A DNA stretch of 23,889 nucleotides, from the NCBI GenBank assembly GCA_900551265.1, contig URVL01000017.1, positions 1 to 23,889 of the forward strand, in the 5' to 3' direction. This document shows, in pieces, positions 22,743-23,889 of the stretch. Below the pieces are notes generated by a model that was not told the origin of the DNA, did no database searches, and worked only from the letters and a program-made list of their open reading frames with translations. Both the position numbers and the translations under genes were made by a program. The stretch's first letter is position 1. The number at the start of each line of letters is the position of its first letter. The DNA is from an uncultured Eubacteriales bacterium. Lineage in GTDB: Bacteria; Bacillota; Clostridia; Oscillospirales; QAMX01.

Positions 22743-23889
22743 ATGTCTGAGTATAGGCACTCAGTATCGCTGGAAGAGGATAAGTGTAAGGGCTGCACAA
22801 CGTGTCTCAAGCACTGTCCTACAGAGGCAATCCGGATTCGTAACGGCCATGCTGTTATCAATTCCGAAATCTGTATCGACTGCGGCGAGTGTATTCGCGT
22901 ATGCCCGCATAAGGCCAAGAAAGCGATATTTGATAAGCTCGAGGATATTGGTCCGCGCTATAAATGGCGCATAGCACTGCCGCCGCCATCCCTTTATGGA
23001 CAGTTTGAAAACCTTGACGACGTGGATTACGTCCTTCAGGGGCTGCTCGACTGAGGGTTTGACGAAGTATTTGAGGTTGCCCGTGCGGCGGAGATTGTGT
23101 CGGAATATACACGCAGGTATATGCATAAAAAGGACGTGTCACGGCCTGTCATCAGTTCCGCGTGCCCTACGATTGTTCGTTTGATCCGTTTACGGTTTCC
23201 GTACCTGTGTGATAATGTCATGCCGATGCTGCCTCCTGTCGAGGTGGCAAGCCGTATGGCAAAGGCCGAGGCGCGAAAGAAACATCCGGAGCTTTGTGAG
23301 GACGAAATTTGCACGGTGTTTATTTCGCCGTGCCCGGCGAAGGCCAGTTACGTCAAAAACGGTATATCCAAAAACCGCAGCAGTATTGATTATGTTGTGT
23401 CAATGAGCGAAATGTACTTCAAACTCATTGGCGCAATGAAAGCAGTTGAAACGCCGAAAGTGGCCAGTGCGTCCGGTATGATCGGCATTAGCTGGGCAAG
23501 TTCCGGCGGAGAGGCGTCTGCGCTGTTTAACGACCGCTATCTGGCTGCCGACGGTATTGAAAATGCGATAAAGGTGCTCGACGAAATCGAGACTGGAAAT
23601 TTCCCGTATTTGGAGTTCGTTGAGCTGAATGCTTGCCCGGGCGGTTGCGTGGGTGGCGCCGCGACTGTGGAGAATCCCTATATTGCCAAGGTGAGACTGC
23701 AGTCTTTGCGCAGATATCTTCCGATTTCACTGAACCGTCTGGAGAAAAGTGATGAGCCGGACGATTATGTACCGGCGGAGTTCATACTTGGATCTCCGAT
23801 TACATATGCGCCTGCAATGCGGCTGGATGCAAACCGCGGCATTGCGATGCAGATGATGTCGGATATTGAAAAAATATATGAGTTACTCC
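22743..23889 (+). pseudogene. HydS-like [FeFe]-hydrogenase, in-frame TGA, 3' partial
   Basis: A single frame of 382 codons reaches the window end. The N-terminus holds two [4Fe-4S] sites (Cys15/18/21/25 and Cys44/47/50/54), then the hydrogenase H-domain: SSACPTIVRL (L1), ISPCPAK (L2) and NACPGGCVGG (L3) supply the H-cluster cysteines, Cys141 being the L1 one. Ala140 replaces the proton-transfer Cys of TSCCP enzymes, a feature of sensory group C (HydS) proteins, so it is probably a sensor, not a fast catalyst. Codon 104 (23052-23054) is TGA, between YVLQGLLD and GFDEVFEVARAAEIV, about 35 residues inside the H-domain and not at a domain border. As read, only a 103-residue ferredoxin-like piece is made. 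PAS or phosphatase domains often follow in this family but would lie outside. Confidence 0.85.

Noticed and set aside
23052..23105. Selenocysteine insertion at the hydrogenase TGA
   Set aside because: No convincing SECIS-like hairpin follows, the site is not a cysteine position as far as I know, and TGA is used as a normal stop elsewhere here.
1..23889. CRISPR arrays, tRNAs, rRNAs, insertion sequences, prophage or attachment sites
   Set aside because: Scanned by eye for repeats, cloverleaf arms and transposase or integrase motifs; none found. Inverted repeats seen are terminators between genes.

Overview
The window looks like the chromosome of an anaerobic, probably spore-forming member of the Clostridia (Bacillota) with roughly balanced GC. 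Supporting signs are a type III glutamine synthetase, a DegV-family protein, a PdaB-like polysaccharide deacetylase, a SufC plus short SufB/D pair, a sensory-type [FeFe]-hydrogenase with a NuoE-like subunit, strong Shine-Dalgarno sites (GGAGG type), and many promoters close to TTGACA-17-TATAAT or with an extended -10. No rRNA, tRNA, CRISPR array, insertion sequence, integrase or phage gene is visible. This is an inference from gene content; the species cannot be named from the sequence.

Layout. 1-803: C-terminal half of a split transketolase, cut by the window start. 1100-4802 (minus): glnN-asnB nitrogen-assimilation operon with a perfect consensus promoter and a terminator-like hairpin at the very start of its leader. 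4998-7731 (minus): two overlapping FAD-dependent oxidoreductase genes. 8082-9866: oligoendopeptidase F. 10057-11223: beta-lactamase-fold serine hydrolase. 11278-11970: FMN-reductase-family gene broken by an in-frame TAA. 12085-12702 (minus): tandem-OB SSB-like protein. 12905-14722: MGH1/GH63-like glycosidase. 14815-16463: minimal sufC-sufB operon. 16612-17202: nitroreductase. 17306-18043 (minus): PdaB-like deacetylase. 18177-19136: lytic transglycosylase lipoprotein. 19298-20185: ANT(6)-type aminoglycoside adenylyltransferase. 20253-21098 (minus): DegV protein. 21433-end: NuoE-like protein, DRTGG-domain protein, HATPase protein, and a HydS-like [FeFe]-hydrogenase that carries an in-frame TGA and runs off the window.

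How the genes work together. GlnN makes glutamine, which AsnB uses as the amide donor for asparagine. SufC and SufB form an ATPase/scaffold pair for Fe-S cluster assembly, which the Fe-S-rich hydrogenase cluster at the right end would need. That cluster has the gene order of a redox- or H2-sensing module rather than a catalytic hydrogenase operon. The rest are single housekeeping, peptidase, cell-wall and detoxification genes, mostly separated by clear intrinsic terminators.

The most unusual points are two conserved genes interrupted by single in-frame stop codons (TAA at 11410, TGA at 23052) with flawless homology on both sides, a possible frameshift at the end of the transglycosylase gene, the hairpin right after the glnN promoter, the SufCB-only operon, and the HydS-type sensory hydrogenase module.
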